Below, one piece after another: positions 7,721-16,179 of a stretch of DNA of 64,000 bases. The number at the start of each line of letters is the position of its first letter. Position 1 is the stretch's first letter. The notes beneath the pieces are model-generated. The model saw nothing but the letters and a program-made list of their open reading frames with translations. It did no database searches and was not told the DNA's origin. Where the stretch lies: positions 558,001-622,000 of the forward strand of contig JABCZI010000001.1 in NCBI GenBank assembly GCA_013289765.1, given 5' to 3'. Both the position numbers and the translations under genes were made by a program. The stretch is from Acidobacteriota bacterium. Its GTDB lineage: Bacteria > Acidobacteriota > Terriglobia > Terriglobales > Acidobacteriaceae.

Positions 7721-8358
7721 AGGTAGAGCGACCCAAAAGAACGGCGGGGAAAAAGAAATCAGCGGTGAAACTTGGTCCGCGCTTTCGGCGAGCTTTCCTT
7801 TTTGCGGCGGATAAGCACTCCGGACAAACGCGGAAGGCTTCAACAATTCCTTACATCGCGCACCTAATGGGAGTTACGTCGCTGGTGCTGGAATTTGGCG
7901 GCGACGAAAATATGGCGATCGCGGCGCTGCTGCACGATGTTGTCGAAGACTGCGGCGGCCTCCCCATCCTGAAAGAGGTGCGGCGCCGGTTCGGGCCGCG
8001 GGTGGCGAAGATTGTCGATGGCTGCACGGACTCTTTTACCGATCCTAAGCCGCCTTGGCGGGAACGTAAAGAGACTTATCTGCGGCATCTGAAGAAGGCG
8101 GATGCCGAAACCCGCCTGGTTTCAGCCGCGGATAAGCTGAATAATGTACGTTCGATTCTTTCCGACTACCGGGAATTCGGAGAGTCAATATGGGCGCGTT
8201 TCAACGGCGGGCGCGACGGAACTCTTTGGTACTATCGGAGTTTATTGGAAGAATTTCTTCGGCGCACGCCGAATCGATTGATTACGGAGTTGGAACTCGC
8301 GGTCCGCGAACTCGAAGCCAGCGTGGGTCCGGCTCGTCCTGCTAGTTCCGGGATGTGA
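7717..8358 (+). CDS. HD-domain phosphohydrolase (SpoT-hydrolase-like)
   Basis: 213 residues from GTG 7717, overlapping prfB by GTGA. The HD signature is complete: an early His (PYIAHLMGV), HD pair (ALLHDVVEDC) and a later Asp (SAADKLNN). This order and the SGQTRK/IPYIAH opening match the HD_4 group, which includes the ppGpp hydrolase domain of RelA/SpoT and single-domain MESH1-type hydrolases. No synthetase or ACT domain follows, so it may be a stand-alone alarmone or nucleotide hydrolase; the substrate cannot be told from sequence. It is the last member of the coupled lpxD-prfB run. Confidence 0.8.
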   Translation: MKVERPKRTAGKKKSAVKLGPRFRRAFLFAADKHSGQTRKASTIPYIAHLMGVTSLVLEFGGDENMAIAALLHDVVEDCGGLPILKEVRRRFGPRVAKIVDGCTDSFTDPKPPWRERKETYLRHLKKADAETRLVSAADKLNNVRSILSDYREFGESIWARFNGGRDGTLWYYRSLLEEFLRRTPNRLITELELAVRELEASVGPARPASSGM

Positions 8359-8374
8359 ACCGGGAGTTGAACAA

Positions 8375-9607
8375 ATGCCTAGCACGATCGAACTAATTCG
8401 CGCCTCCAAGTTGCCCTCGAACATGATGCAGTTTGCGGCGAAGGGGGCGCTTTCGGTTTCAGCCGAGGAAAACATCGAGATTCTTGTCTACCTCGCAAAA
8501 CACAATAAGATATTCGGCGAGGTCGCACGCCTGACGCTCGCCGGGTGGGATGAGAAGGCTTCGCTGGCCGCAGCCTCTGATCCAAAAACATCGCCCGAGG
8601 TGCTCGATTATCTAATCGCACCGGACAATATTCGTCCCAAGCTTCTCCCTGCATTGTTGGAAAATCCCTCTGTGGCGGATAGTCAGTTAGCCAAGTTCGC
8701 CATCTCGGCATCGCAGGAATCCATTGAGACTATGCTGAAAAGTCCGCGCGTGCGGACTTCCGCCGGGGTGCTGGATTGTCTGAGATCAAACCCTTACCTG
8801 AAGGGCGACGAAGCGGCTACTGTAGCCAAACTGATAAATGCGAGCGAAGCCTCAGCCCCCGGTGCTGAGAGTATTACCTCTGCTGCCGCGGAACCTATCC
8901 ACGAGTCCACCCCCATTGCCGATGAAGAAGCTGACGACGTTCCCGATGAGGCTGTTTCCGCCTATCTTGCCGAGCATGCGGCAGAGATTGCAGCCGAAAA
9001 AGATAAACCCTTTCAACCCGTTGGCGGCATCGTCGATTTACTGGGGCCGGGCTATTTCCCGGTAAATGAAAACAGACCGATGACAGAGCTAGCGGGCGAT
9101 GGCGAACCGGATAAAAGCAAAGTTGCCGGGCCCGCTGCGCCAGGCGCGGCCACCAAAGCAACATTCGTTGAACCTTCTAAACGCGACAACTCAGTGCAGA
9201 AGATCAACCGCCTTGATATAAAGGGCCGTATTCAATTGGCCATGAAGGGCAATAAAGAAGAGCGGTCGATTCTGATCCGCGACGGAACCAAGGTAGTAGC
9301 GCTGGCGGTGCTGGATGCTCCTAAAATTTCCGATGGCGAAGTCGAAAAGTTTGCTCTGCAGAAGAACGTGCTGGAAGCCGTCCTGCGGCAGATTCCACTG
9401 AAGCGGCGTTTTATGAAAAATTACATCGTGGTGCGCAACTTAGTTTCGAACCCGCGCACCCCACTCGACCTCGGGTTAGGATTGATGAAGCATCTGCAAA
9501 CACAGGATTTGAAGAATATCTCCGCCAATAAGGAAGTGTCCGAGACGGTTCGCAAGCTGGCGACAAAAATGTATAAGCAGAAGCTGGATATGGCGAACAA
9601 GCGATAG
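8375..9607 (+). CDS. Conserved-looking helical-repeat protein of unknown function
   Basis: 410 residues, ATG after GGGAG. The first 160 residues look like short paired helices (SAEENIEILVYLAKHN, SPEVLDYLIAPDN, NPSVADSQLAKFAIS, TSAGVLDCLRSNPYL), resembling HEAT- or leucine-rich-variant repeats. Residues 160-270 are low-complexity, rich in Ala, Glu and Pro, probably a disordered linker. The C-terminal 140 residues are again helical and basic (IKGRIQLAMKGNKEERSIL, KRRFMKNYIVVRNLVSNPRTP). No signal peptide or membrane segment. I do not recognise the family. It follows the HD gene by 16 bases and may belong to the same transcript. Confidence 0.7.
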   Translation: MPSTIELIRASKLPSNMMQFAAKGALSVSAEENIEILVYLAKHNKIFGEVARLTLAGWDEKASLAAASDPKTSPEVLDYLIAPDNIRPKLLPALLENPSVADSQLAKFAISASQESIETMLKSPRVRTSAGVLDCLRSNPYLKGDEAATVAKLINASEASAPGAESITSAAAEPIHESTPIADEEADDVPDEAVSAYLAEHAAEIAAEKDKPFQPVGGIVDLLGPGYFPVNENRPMTELAGDGEPDKSKVAGPAAPGAATKATFVEPSKRDNSVQKINRLDIKGRIQLAMKGNKEERSILIRDGTKVVALAVLDAPKISDGEVEKFALQKNVLEAVLRQIPLKRRFMKNYIVVRNLVSNPRTPLDLGLGLMKHLQTQDLKNISANKEVSETVRKLATKMYKQKLDMANKR

Positions 9608-9618
9608 AAAAAGAACAC

Positions 9619-10032
9619 ATGGCTTCTGTACCGCAGAGCGATCCGATTACTGAACTGCTTAAACTAGCAAAGACCATTGCTGTGGTCGGGCTTTCCAACG
9701 ACCCCATGCGTCCCAGCTACGGCGTCACTGCCTACATGCAGAACCAAGGTTACCGCATCATTCCCGTAAATCCGCGAATCGAATCGTGTCTGGGCGAGAA
9801 GGCCTACGCTTCGTTGCTCGACGTTCCCGAGAAGATCGACATCGTGAATATTTTCCGGCGGCGGGAGTTCGTTGAAGAAATTGTGGATCAGGCCATTCAA
9901 TTAAAGGTTCCTGCTGTCTGGATGCAGGAGGACGTGTTTCACGAGGACGCGGCCGCCAAGGCGCGCAAGGCTGGGATTTTCGTCGTGATGGATCGCTGCA
10001 TTCTCAAAGATCACAGGGCGCGTCTCGGATAA
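9619..10032 (+). CDS. CoA-binding domain protein (YccU type)
   Basis: 137 residues forming one Rossmann-like CoA-binding domain: an opening strand-loop (TIAVVGLSNDPMRPSYGV), then GYRIIPVNP and a strand-helix pair (IDIVNIFRR), then VPAVWMQEDVFHE. This matches the small stand-alone CoA_binding_2 family represented by E. coli YccU; the domain is related to the nucleotide-binding domain of succinyl-CoA synthetase. Physiological role is not settled. It lies 11 bases after the helical-repeat gene and converges with the phosphatase gene, 8 bases away. Confidence 0.85.
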   Translation: MASVPQSDPITELLKLAKTIAVVGLSNDPMRPSYGVTAYMQNQGYRIIPVNPRIESCLGEKAYASLLDVPEKIDIVNIFRRREFVEEIVDQAIQLKVPAVWMQEDVFHEDAAAKARKAGIFVVMDRCILKDHRARLG

Positions 10033-10040
10033 ACCGGCAG

Positions 10041-11312
10041 TTAGCGGCCCACTCCAACAAACACGACAGTGGCGTCGTCACGCACGACGGTACCATTCGA
10101 GAAGGCCCGCACATCGTCCACGATACTGACAGCTGAGGCCGAAGAGCCAGTCGCGTGCTCGGCGAGCCGTTTGAGGCCGTACTCCTGCTCCTCCTCGTCC
10201 ACCGCCTCCGTGATGCCATCGCTATAAAAGACAAGCCGTGAACCTGCCGACAGAGTTACGGACGTTTCAGAATAATCTCCGCAGCTTATTCCGAGAGGCA
10301 GGCCGCGCTCTGTCTCCAGGAACTGCGCACCGGCGCCATCAATAAACAGAGGATGCAAATGTCCTGCATTCGCAAAGGTGACCGTGCGACTTGGGGGATC
10401 GAGCACGGCATAGACCAGGGTAACAAACTTGCCCGCGGGAAAATCCTCGACCAACAAACGGTTCAGCTTGGTTAACACCTCGCCTGGAGTGCAGGAAGCT
10501 TCTGCCAGTGAACGCAACATTCCACGAGTGGCGGACATCAAAAGCGCTGCGGCAGTGCCCTTCCCCGAAACATCCGCCAGCACCAGGCCCAGGCGGCCAT
10601 CGGGAAATGGGATGAAGTCGTACCAGTCTCCGCCGACCGCGCCGGCGGGGACGGTGAGACCGGAGATCACAAAGCCGGGGATGTAAGGCGAACATTTAGG
10701 CAGCAACGCCTGCTGCATCAGTCGAGCTTCCTGCGCCTCGCGGCTCATGGTTTCCCGCTCCGCGCGTTCGGATTTGAAGCGGCATGCATTGTGGATCGCA
10801 ACGGCCACGTGATCGCACAGCGCCTGAAGCAGCCTCAACTGCTGGCGCGGGAACGCATCCAACTCGGTGTGGGAGGCGGTGAAGACGCCCACCAGGCGCT
10901 GGCCAACGTGCAGAGGGATAGCGACTTCGGAAAGCGTGGCGTGCTCGCACGCGATGTAATATTCGTCTTTGCGAACGTCAGGGGCGTAGCGCATCTGGCC
11001 GGTCAAAGCCACGTAGCCGACCATGCCTTCCTTGCCAATCTTCAGGCAATGACCCTTGTGGTTTACGCTGCATCCGTGCACGCCAGCAAGCAACATCTCG
11101 CCGTGCTCTTCGTCATGCAGGTAGATGCTCGCTTCCACGCAGCCAAAGGAACGCGCCACATCGTTAACAATGTTATCGATGAGTTGATCGAGGTCCAGGA
11201 TCGAAGTGATTTTCTGCGCCGCTTTTTGGAGTCGCTGCAGATCTTCCACCTGATCGGTAAGCAATGGCCGAACGGGAACGACGTCGGCGCTGCTGGTTGG
11301 GGTCGTAGCCAT
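10041..11312 (-). CDS. GAF-domain SpoIIE/PP2C-type serine phosphatase (RsbU-like)
   Basis: 423 residues. A GAF sensor domain occupies about residues 25-180 (ILDLDQLIDNIVNDVARSFG opens it), followed by a short coiled linker and a SpoIIE-type PP2C phosphatase domain (about 200-420). The metal-binding Asp motifs are clear: GGDWYDF, DVSGKG, FYSDGITE and RDDATVV. Such proteins dephosphorylate anti-anti-sigma factors in partner-switching pathways. No antisigma kinase or STAS protein is adjacent, so its target is elsewhere. The long first Met at 11312 is taken as start, preceded by AAGGAGGG on its strand. Confidence 0.9.
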   Translation of the reverse strand: MATTPTSSADVVPVRPLLTDQVEDLQRLQKAAQKITSILDLDQLIDNIVNDVARSFGCVEASIYLHDEEHGEMLLAGVHGCSVNHKGHCLKIGKEGMVGYVALTGQMRYAPDVRKDEYYIACEHATLSEVAIPLHVGQRLVGVFTASHTELDAFPRQQLRLLQALCDHVAVAIHNACRFKSERAERETMSREAQEARLMQQALLPKCSPYIPGFVISGLTVPAGAVGGDWYDFIPFPDGRLGLVLADVSGKGTAAALLMSATRGMLRSLAEASCTPGEVLTKLNRLLVEDFPAGKFVTLVYAVLDPPSRTVTFANAGHLHPLFIDGAGAQFLETERGLPLGISCGDYSETSVTLSAGSRLVFYSDGITEAVDEEEQEYGLKRLAEHATGSSASAVSIVDDVRAFSNGTVVRDDATVVFVGVGR

Positions 11313-11396
11313 GAGACTCAGCCCTCCTTAACCTCAACTTCCAGATGGGAACAGAACTCTACACTTACGCTGCTTATGAGATGAGATTCTGCCTGG

Positions 11397-12767
11397 CTAA
11401 GATTCTTTCTTGGATTGTGAAGACTTATTCCGAGCGACGGCGGGGCGCAGCTTTTTTATCTCCTCCATCCGCTCGCGAATGCGCTTCTCGATGCCCTCAT
11501 TTGTCGGATGGTAATAGACGCGGTCCAGCAGGTTATCGGGCAGGCATTGCATGTTGGCAACCTTGCCTTCGACATCGTGGGCGTATTGATAGTCCCTCCC
11601 GTAGCCGAGCCCCTTCATTAGCCCGGTAGGCGCGTTGCGCAAATGGAGGGGAACGGGTTCAGCCGCGGTCTGTTCAATGTCATGCTGCACGTTGCCGTAT
11701 GCGGTATAGAGCGCATTCGACTTCGGCGCGACCGAGAGATAGACGACTGCTTGCGCCAGCGCGAGATTGCCTTCCGGCATACCGATGAAGTCGACGGCAT
11801 CGCGCGCGGCCATGCAGAGTGAAAGCGCATTCGGATCGGCGAGGCCGATATCTTCCACCGCCATACGCACCACGCGCCTCGCAATGTAGAGCGGATCTTC
11901 GCCCGCTTCGATCATGCGGCCGAGCCAGTAGAGCGCGGCGTCCGGATCGCTGTTGCGCACCGACTTGTGCAGCGCCGAGATCAGGTTGTAATGCTCTTCG
12001 CCAGCCTTGTCGTACAACAACGTGCGCTTTTGAAGGGCGTCGCGAACAATGTCATCCGTGATTTCGGGGGGATCGCTTCCGGCCTGCTGCGCCAGGCCCG
12101 CCGCTACTTCGAGCACGTTGTAGGCGCTGCGCGCGTCGCCGCTGGTGTAGCTGGCGATTCTTTTAAGTACCTCGTCGGATGCTCGCAGCTTCATCGAACC
12201 GAGCCCCCGCTCCTCGTCTGTCAGCGCGCGCCTGAGCAGTCGCACGATCTGATCTTCAGTCAGGGGCTTCAGCACGTAGACGCGGCAGCGTGAAAGTAAT
12301 GCGCCGTTGATCTCGAACGACGGATTCTCGGTGGTCGCGCCAATCAGACGGATGTTCCCTTTTTCCACATGAGGCAAGAAAGCGTCCTGCTGGGCCTTGT
12401 TGAACCGGTGAATCTCGTCAATGAATACGAGGGTGCGCGTGCCATATTGGCGTGCACGCTCGGCGTCCGCCATGACCTGTTTGATCTCTTTGATTCCGGC
12501 GAGCACTGCGGTGAACTCGATAAACTCCGCCTTGGTCAGGTTCGCGATAATCTTCGCCAGCGTCGTTTTGCCGGTGCCCGGAGGCCCCCAAAAAATGAGC
12601 GAACCGGTATCGTCGCGGTCGATCTGCGTGCGTAGGGGCTTGCCAGGGCCGATCAGGTGCTCCTGCCCCGCGTACTCGTCGAGCGTGCGTGGCCGCATAC
12701 GATCGGCAAGAGGACGAGTGCGGTCGATAGCTTTATCGACGTTCGAGATGGGTTGAAAAAGTCCCAT
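11397..12767 (-). CDS. rarA: Replication-associated recombination protein A (AAA+ ATPase)
   Basis: 456 residues, the usual size of RarA/MgsA/WRNIP1. The AAA+ core has Walker A (GPPGTGKTT), Walker B (VFIDEIHRF) and sensor 1 (GATTENPSF), with the family phrase [14 protein letters not shown]. The C-terminal half contains the tetramerisation region with [17 protein letters not shown] and the [11 protein letters not shown] end. It acts at stalled forks with RecA, SSB and clamp-loader functions. The gene lies 47 bases after the TrmH-type gene on the same strand, so co-transcription is possible. Confidence 0.95.
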   Translation of the reverse strand: MGLFQPISNVDKAIDRTRPLADRMRPRTLDEYAGQEHLIGPGKPLRTQIDRDDTGSLIFWGPPGTGKTTLAKIIANLTKAEFIEFTAVLAGIKEIKQVMADAERARQYGTRTLVFIDEIHRFNKAQQDAFLPHVEKGNIRLIGATTENPSFEINGALLSRCRVYVLKPLTEDQIVRLLRRALTDEERGLGSMKLRASDEVLKRIASYTSGDARSAYNVLEVAAGLAQQAGSDPPEITDDIVRDALQKRTLLYDKAGEEHYNLISALHKSVRNSDPDAALYWLGRMIEAGEDPLYIARRVVRMAVEDIGLADPNALSLCMAARDAVDFIGMPEGNLALAQAVVYLSVAPKSNALYTAYGNVQHDIEQTAAEPVPLHLRNAPTGLMKGLGYGRDYQYAHDVEGKVANMQCLPDNLLDRVYYHPTNEGIEKRIRERMEEIKKLRPAVARNKSSQSKKES

Positions 12768-12810
12768 AACCAGCCCTTGCTCTTCGTCTTTAGCCTTGAG
12801 CTAAAAGCCA

Positions 12811-12829
12811 AGAGCTAGAAGCTAGAAGC
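12811..12829. repeat. CTAGAAGCT-type intergenic repeat, copy 2
   Basis: Two CTAGAAGC units in a row. Read on the minus strand it encodes the last residues (A-S-S-F) and the TAG stop of the TrmH-type gene. A looser unit (GAGCTAAAAGCC) sits beside it at about 12798. Confidence 0.75.
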
Positions 12830-13693
12830 GTTCTTTCTCTGCCTTGCGGCTTCATACAATACAATGCTTGCGGCGACGCCGGCGTTGAGAGATTCCACCT
12901 GCGCGGTGTGCGGGATGACGATGGATTCCCCCATCCTGGCCATCACTTCGCGGGGGAGCCCGGCACCCTCGTTTCCGAAGAAGATCGCGGTTGCACTTTT
13001 CAAATCAGCTTGATCTAACGGTGTCCCCTTGTGCGACGACGTCGCGATCAGGCGAACGCCCTGGGTCCGCAGCTTCTGTGAAATCTCCTCCAGCTTTATG
13101 GTTCCGGATTTTTCGTGCCGGGAAGCTTGCCCGTGGACGATGGGCAGACGAAAGACAGATCCTGCCGAGGCGCGGACAACTTTCGAGTTGAACGGGCTGA
13201 CGGTTCCTTCGCCCAGCACCACGCCCGCGGTTCCAAACGCTTCGGCTGAGCGCAGAATCGTGCCGAGGTTGCCAGGGTCCTGCAATCCCGCCAGCACAAC
13301 GATGGGGCCGACTTGCATCCGATCCATCACATCGTCGAGCGAAAATTCCTTAAGGCGCACAAGCGCAGCTACGCCTTGCGGAGATTCGCTGGGCACGAGG
13401 CTGTCGAATAACTTGTCCGGTAATAATAAAGTCTCGACCTGGGCTCCAATCTGCGGGAGCAGCCGGTCGGCCCGGTCCTGCGCCGACTCGCGAAAGAACA
13501 CCGCACTAAAGCGCAGGCCGCTGCGAATGGCTTCTTCTAATATGCGCAAGCCCTCGATGGCGCAGTCTCCACCGTCGGTGAGTTCCGAGCGCGAAAATGC
13601 CTGGCGCAACTGTTTGACCAGCGGGTTGTGGCGTCCTTCAATTCGGCGCAGCCTGTGCTGCGCACTGAGCGCGCTCTCTGAGGGCTTTTTCAT
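12815..13693 (-). CDS. TrmH/SpoU-family RNA 2'-O-methyltransferase
   Basis: 292 residues from the ATG at 13693; the frame extends to 13792 but that part runs into the divergent promoter region. An N-terminal substrate-binding domain (RIEGRHNPLVKQLRQAF at the start) is followed by a SPOUT catalytic domain with its three motifs: LAGLQDPGNLGTILRSAEAFG (motif 1), FFGNEGAGLP (motif 2) and IPHTAQVESLNAGVAASIVLYE (motif 3, the trefoil knot). It uses S-adenosylmethionine to methylate ribose in rRNA or tRNA; which nucleotide is not decidable. The stop lies inside a CTAGAAGCT repeat. It is divergent from tsaC. Confidence 0.88.
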   Translation of the reverse strand: MKKPSESALSAQHRLRRIEGRHNPLVKQLRQAFSRSELTDGGDCAIEGLRILEEAIRSGLRFSAVFFRESAQDRADRLLPQIGAQVETLLLPDKLFDSLVPSESPQGVAALVRLKEFSLDDVMDRMQVGPIVVLAGLQDPGNLGTILRSAEAFGTAGVVLGEGTVSPFNSKVVRASAGSVFRLPIVHGQASRHEKSGTIKLEEISQKLRTQGVRLIATSSHKGTPLDQADLKSATAIFFGNEGAGLPREVMARMGESIVIPHTAQVESLNAGVAASIVLYEAARQRKNASSF

Positions 13694-13804
13694 TGGGAAT
13701 ATGACTGATAATACGCCGCCCACCCGCCTTGCCGCTCTTTGCCGTATTATGGTAGATTCCACGGCAAAATAATTCAGGTAAGAAGCACTCATGAAGGGAG
13801 CGCT

Positions 13805-14452
13805 GTGCGCGCCGAAATCCTAAAAATCAGTAGCGAAACACCCGAGATCTCATTGGTAAAGTACGCCGCCGATCAGATTCGCGCGGGCGAAGTGCTGGGC
13901 ATGCCGACCGACACATTCTACGGGCTGGCCGCCGATCCTTTTAATCTGCGTGCCGTCGATCGCGTGTACGACATTAAGACCCGCTCGCGTCACAAGCCCC
14001 TGTCGCTGCTCATTGAGAGCGTGGACCAGGCTGAAGAATTAGCTAAGTCGCTGTCCGAGGAATTTTACGCGCTCGCGCGCAAATACTGGCCCGGACCGCT
14101 GACGATCATCGTAAAAGCTGGATCGCGTTTGCCGCTAAAGGTAACGGCCAATACCGGCAATGTGGCGCTGCGCGTACCGCATGCAAAAATTCCGCTGGCG
14201 GTGGTGGCGGCGGCGGCTATTCCCATCACGGCCACCTCGGCTAATTTGAGCGGAGCGTCGGAGTGTACCAGCGCCGAGCAGGTCCGCGACCAACTCCAGG
14301 GACGCATCAGCATTATCGTGGACGGTGGAACATCTCCACGTGACATCCCTTCCACCATTATCGACTTGACCGACGAAGGGACACGCTGGCGCATCATCCG
14401 CGAAGGCGCGATTCCTGCCGATGAAATATCCACGTTCTTTGCCAACGGATGA
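13805..14452 (+). CDS. tsaC: L-threonylcarbamoyladenylate synthase (Sua5/YrdC family)
   Basis: 215 residues from the GTG at 13805, preceded by AAGGGAG four bases upstream; the open frame back to 13739 has no ribosome site. The YrdC fold is recognisable: GEVLGMPTDTFYGLAADPFN, then IKTRSRHKPLSLLI, the KYWPGPLTII segment and ITATSANLSGASE. The enzyme makes threonylcarbamoyl-AMP from threonine, bicarbonate and ATP, the first step to the t6A base of tRNAs that read ANN codons. The short length indicates the TsaC type rather than two-domain Sua5. It overlaps the next gene by ATGA. Confidence 0.93.
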   Translation: MRAEILKISSETPEISLVKYAADQIRAGEVLGMPTDTFYGLAADPFNLRAVDRVYDIKTRSRHKPLSLLIESVDQAEELAKSLSEEFYALARKYWPGPLTIIVKAGSRLPLKVTANTGNVALRVPHAKIPLAVVAAAAIPITATSANLSGASECTSAEQVRDQLQGRISIIVDGGTSPRDIPSTIIDLTDEGTRWRIIREGAIPADEISTFFANG

Positions 14453-15069
14453 GCGACGATTCCGTGAACCGGCATCCACGGCGCTTCTTGTTCCTGTGGA
14501 TTGAGGGATCACTGCTGGCGGCGCTGGCAGGGTTCCTCGCAGTGACCAGCGTTCACATTGCGCATGAAGGATCGCTCCAGGAACTGCACCCCGCGGACGC
14601 GATTGTCGTATTTGGGGCGGCGGAGTACGCCGGCCATCCCTCTCCGGTACTGCGCGCCCGGCTTGATCACGCCTTCGATCTTTTTCGCCAAGGCATCGCG
14701 CCCGTCGTCATTACGACGGGCGGCGCTGCCGCCGATCCCAGCTTCAGCGAAGGCGGGGTCGGGCACGACTATTTGAAGCACCGCGGAATTCCCGAGCGCA
14801 ACCTGATTGCTGAAACTCAAGGCTCTGACACTGCGCAATCGGCGGTGCGAGTGGCGGTGATCATGCGCGCCAACGGATTGCACAGCTGCGTGGCCGTCAG
14901 CGACGCCTATCACGTATTCCGCATCAAGAGACTGCTGCAGCATGAGGGCATCGGTCCGGTGTATGTAGCGCCCCGGCCGGGCTCGCGGCCGCATAACATT
15001 GTGCAGCGCACTTATGCAGTGTTGCGGGAGGCATGCAGTTATTTGCTGTGGAAGGTGGGCATGAGTTAG
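14449..15069 (+). CDS. YdcF-like (DUF218) membrane-anchored protein
   Basis: 206 residues, overlapping tsaC by 4 bases. A single N-terminal membrane helix (FLFLWIEGSLLAALAGFLAV) precedes a DUF218 domain: ADAIVVFGAAEYAGHPSPVLRARL, then VVITTGGAA, a glycine-serine loop (ETQGSDTAQSA) and AVSDAYHVFRIKRLL. The conserved acidic and His residues fit the family, which includes E. coli SanA and YdcF and has been linked to envelope integrity. Its catalytic activity, if any, is unknown. Confidence 0.85.
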   Translation: MSDDSVNRHPRRFLFLWIEGSLLAALAGFLAVTSVHIAHEGSLQELHPADAIVVFGAAEYAGHPSPVLRARLDHAFDLFRQGIAPVVITTGGAAADPSFSEGGVGHDYLKHRGIPERNLIAETQGSDTAQSAVRVAVIMRANGLHSCVAVSDAYHVFRIKRLLQHEGIGPVYVAPRPGSRPHNIVQRTYAVLREACSYLLWKVGMS

Positions 15070-15163
15070 ACGCGGCGTCCGGGTTCCGGCTGCCGGCTGC
15101 CGCAGCTGCGACCATGCTCTATTCGTTTGCACTTCCGGGAGCCGGCAAGCGGGAAGCCGATTC

Positions 15164-15688
15164 CTACCAGCCGCTTCTCTCTCGCAGCGATGTAATGTGG
15201 GCCACGTGATGGCGTCCGTGCCAGGCGTAAATTGCCAGATTCTTCTCAAGCGTGACCAAGCCAAGTTCGGGATGGCGAAAAGTTCGCTTCCAATCCTCGC
15301 TTTGAAGCGACCGTAGCAGCCGAACCCAGCGATCGTGCAAAGAATCCAGCAACGTCAACGATACTTCCACCGGAGTCGCCGCCGTATCAGTCAGCCGAGC
15401 CCATTTGTCTTCGGCGTAAGGCTTGATCGTCGGCTCGTCTTCGGTGAGGGCCAGCTTGAATCGAATGTATGCGTTCAGATGGCTGTCGGGGACGTGGTGC
15501 ACGACTTGACGGACGGTCCAGCCTTCAGGACGGTAAGGGGTGTCGAGCTGTTGTGGCGAGAGTCCGTTGACTGCCTGGCGCAGCTGGACGGGTGCTCGCT
15601 CGATATGATGGAGGAGCTCTTGTCTCTGTTCCGGCGTGGGCGGGCTGCCGTAACTGAACTTGCCAATGGGATAGCGCAGATCGCTCAT
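15164..15688 (-). CDS. DinB/YfiT-family metal-dependent transferase
   Basis: 174 residues. The four-helix DinB fold is marked by its three metal-binding histidines: [11 protein letters not shown] for the first, and the pair in [12 protein letters not shown] near the end. The opening [17 protein letters not shown] and the WTVRQVVHH segment match the YfiT/BstA subgroup, some of which transfer bacillithiol or other thiols to electrophiles. Whether this organism makes bacillithiol cannot be seen here. The gene is isolated, with a long low-GC region upstream. Confidence 0.88.
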   Translation of the reverse strand: MSDLRYPIGKFSYGSPPTPEQRQELLHHIERAPVQLRQAVNGLSPQQLDTPYRPEGWTVRQVVHHVPDSHLNAYIRFKLALTEDEPTIKPYAEDKWARLTDTAATPVEVSLTLLDSLHDRWVRLLRSLQSEDWKRTFRHPELGLVTLEKNLAIYAWHGRHHVAHITSLRERSGW

Positions 15689-16142
15689 CTATTCTCCCCG
15701 TAGAAAGCAGCGCCCTTACAGATGATCGACCAACCCGGTCGGGCGCAAGAAAAGCAGCGTCCCGCTTGATTCCATCTGCTCCAGACCTTCAGGTCCGAAG
15801 AAAAAAATCAAGATCGAATCTTTTAATTATTTCGAATCAGCGACTTACGAGCTTCGATCTGCTTTGAATCCGGCTAAAATCTTGAATCAAAAGATTTTAT
15901 CCGCAAAATATTGGATTCACTGGACTTAGCTGTTCCTATTCGGTTGTCAGAGAGCGAGTAGATGTTTGGTTTGATTGTGGGACGAATCAGGAGTGGGGCG
16001 CAAGGTTAGATGTCACAGGGTCGCTGTGGATTTCTTGGTTGGGGTTATGCGGGCTTGAAGAACCCAGCCTTGCAAAAACAGGCAAGGTAGCTAACGTGCG
16101 ATCGTTCCGAACTTGGAACCGCGGCGTTGATTTTCTGCTCTT
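15689..16142. other. Long non-coding gap, low GC
   Basis: About 450 bases upstream of the DinB-type gene and downstream of aspS (both on the minus strand). I see no convincing gene. Bases 15790-15960 are strikingly A/T-rich for this genome and carry an A/T hairpin (TAAAATCTT at 15875 with AAGATTTTA ending at 15899) and several GAATC/GATTC words. This is the only place the DinB-gene promoter could be. Confidence 0.5.
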
Positions 16143-16174
16143 GGGTGGCGCAGCGCTGAAGCGCTGCGCCACCC
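16143..16174. repeat. Perfect 15-bp-stem GC palindrome beside aspS stop
   Basis: GGGTGGCGCAGCGCT, two loop bases, then its exact complement. It lies five bases beyond the aspS stop codon. There is no U-run on the aspS strand, so it is not a canonical terminator, but so stable a stem could protect the 3' end of the message. It is similar in style to the palindromes near 20.9-21.1 kb. Confidence 0.75.
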
Positions 16175-16179
16175 ATAGG

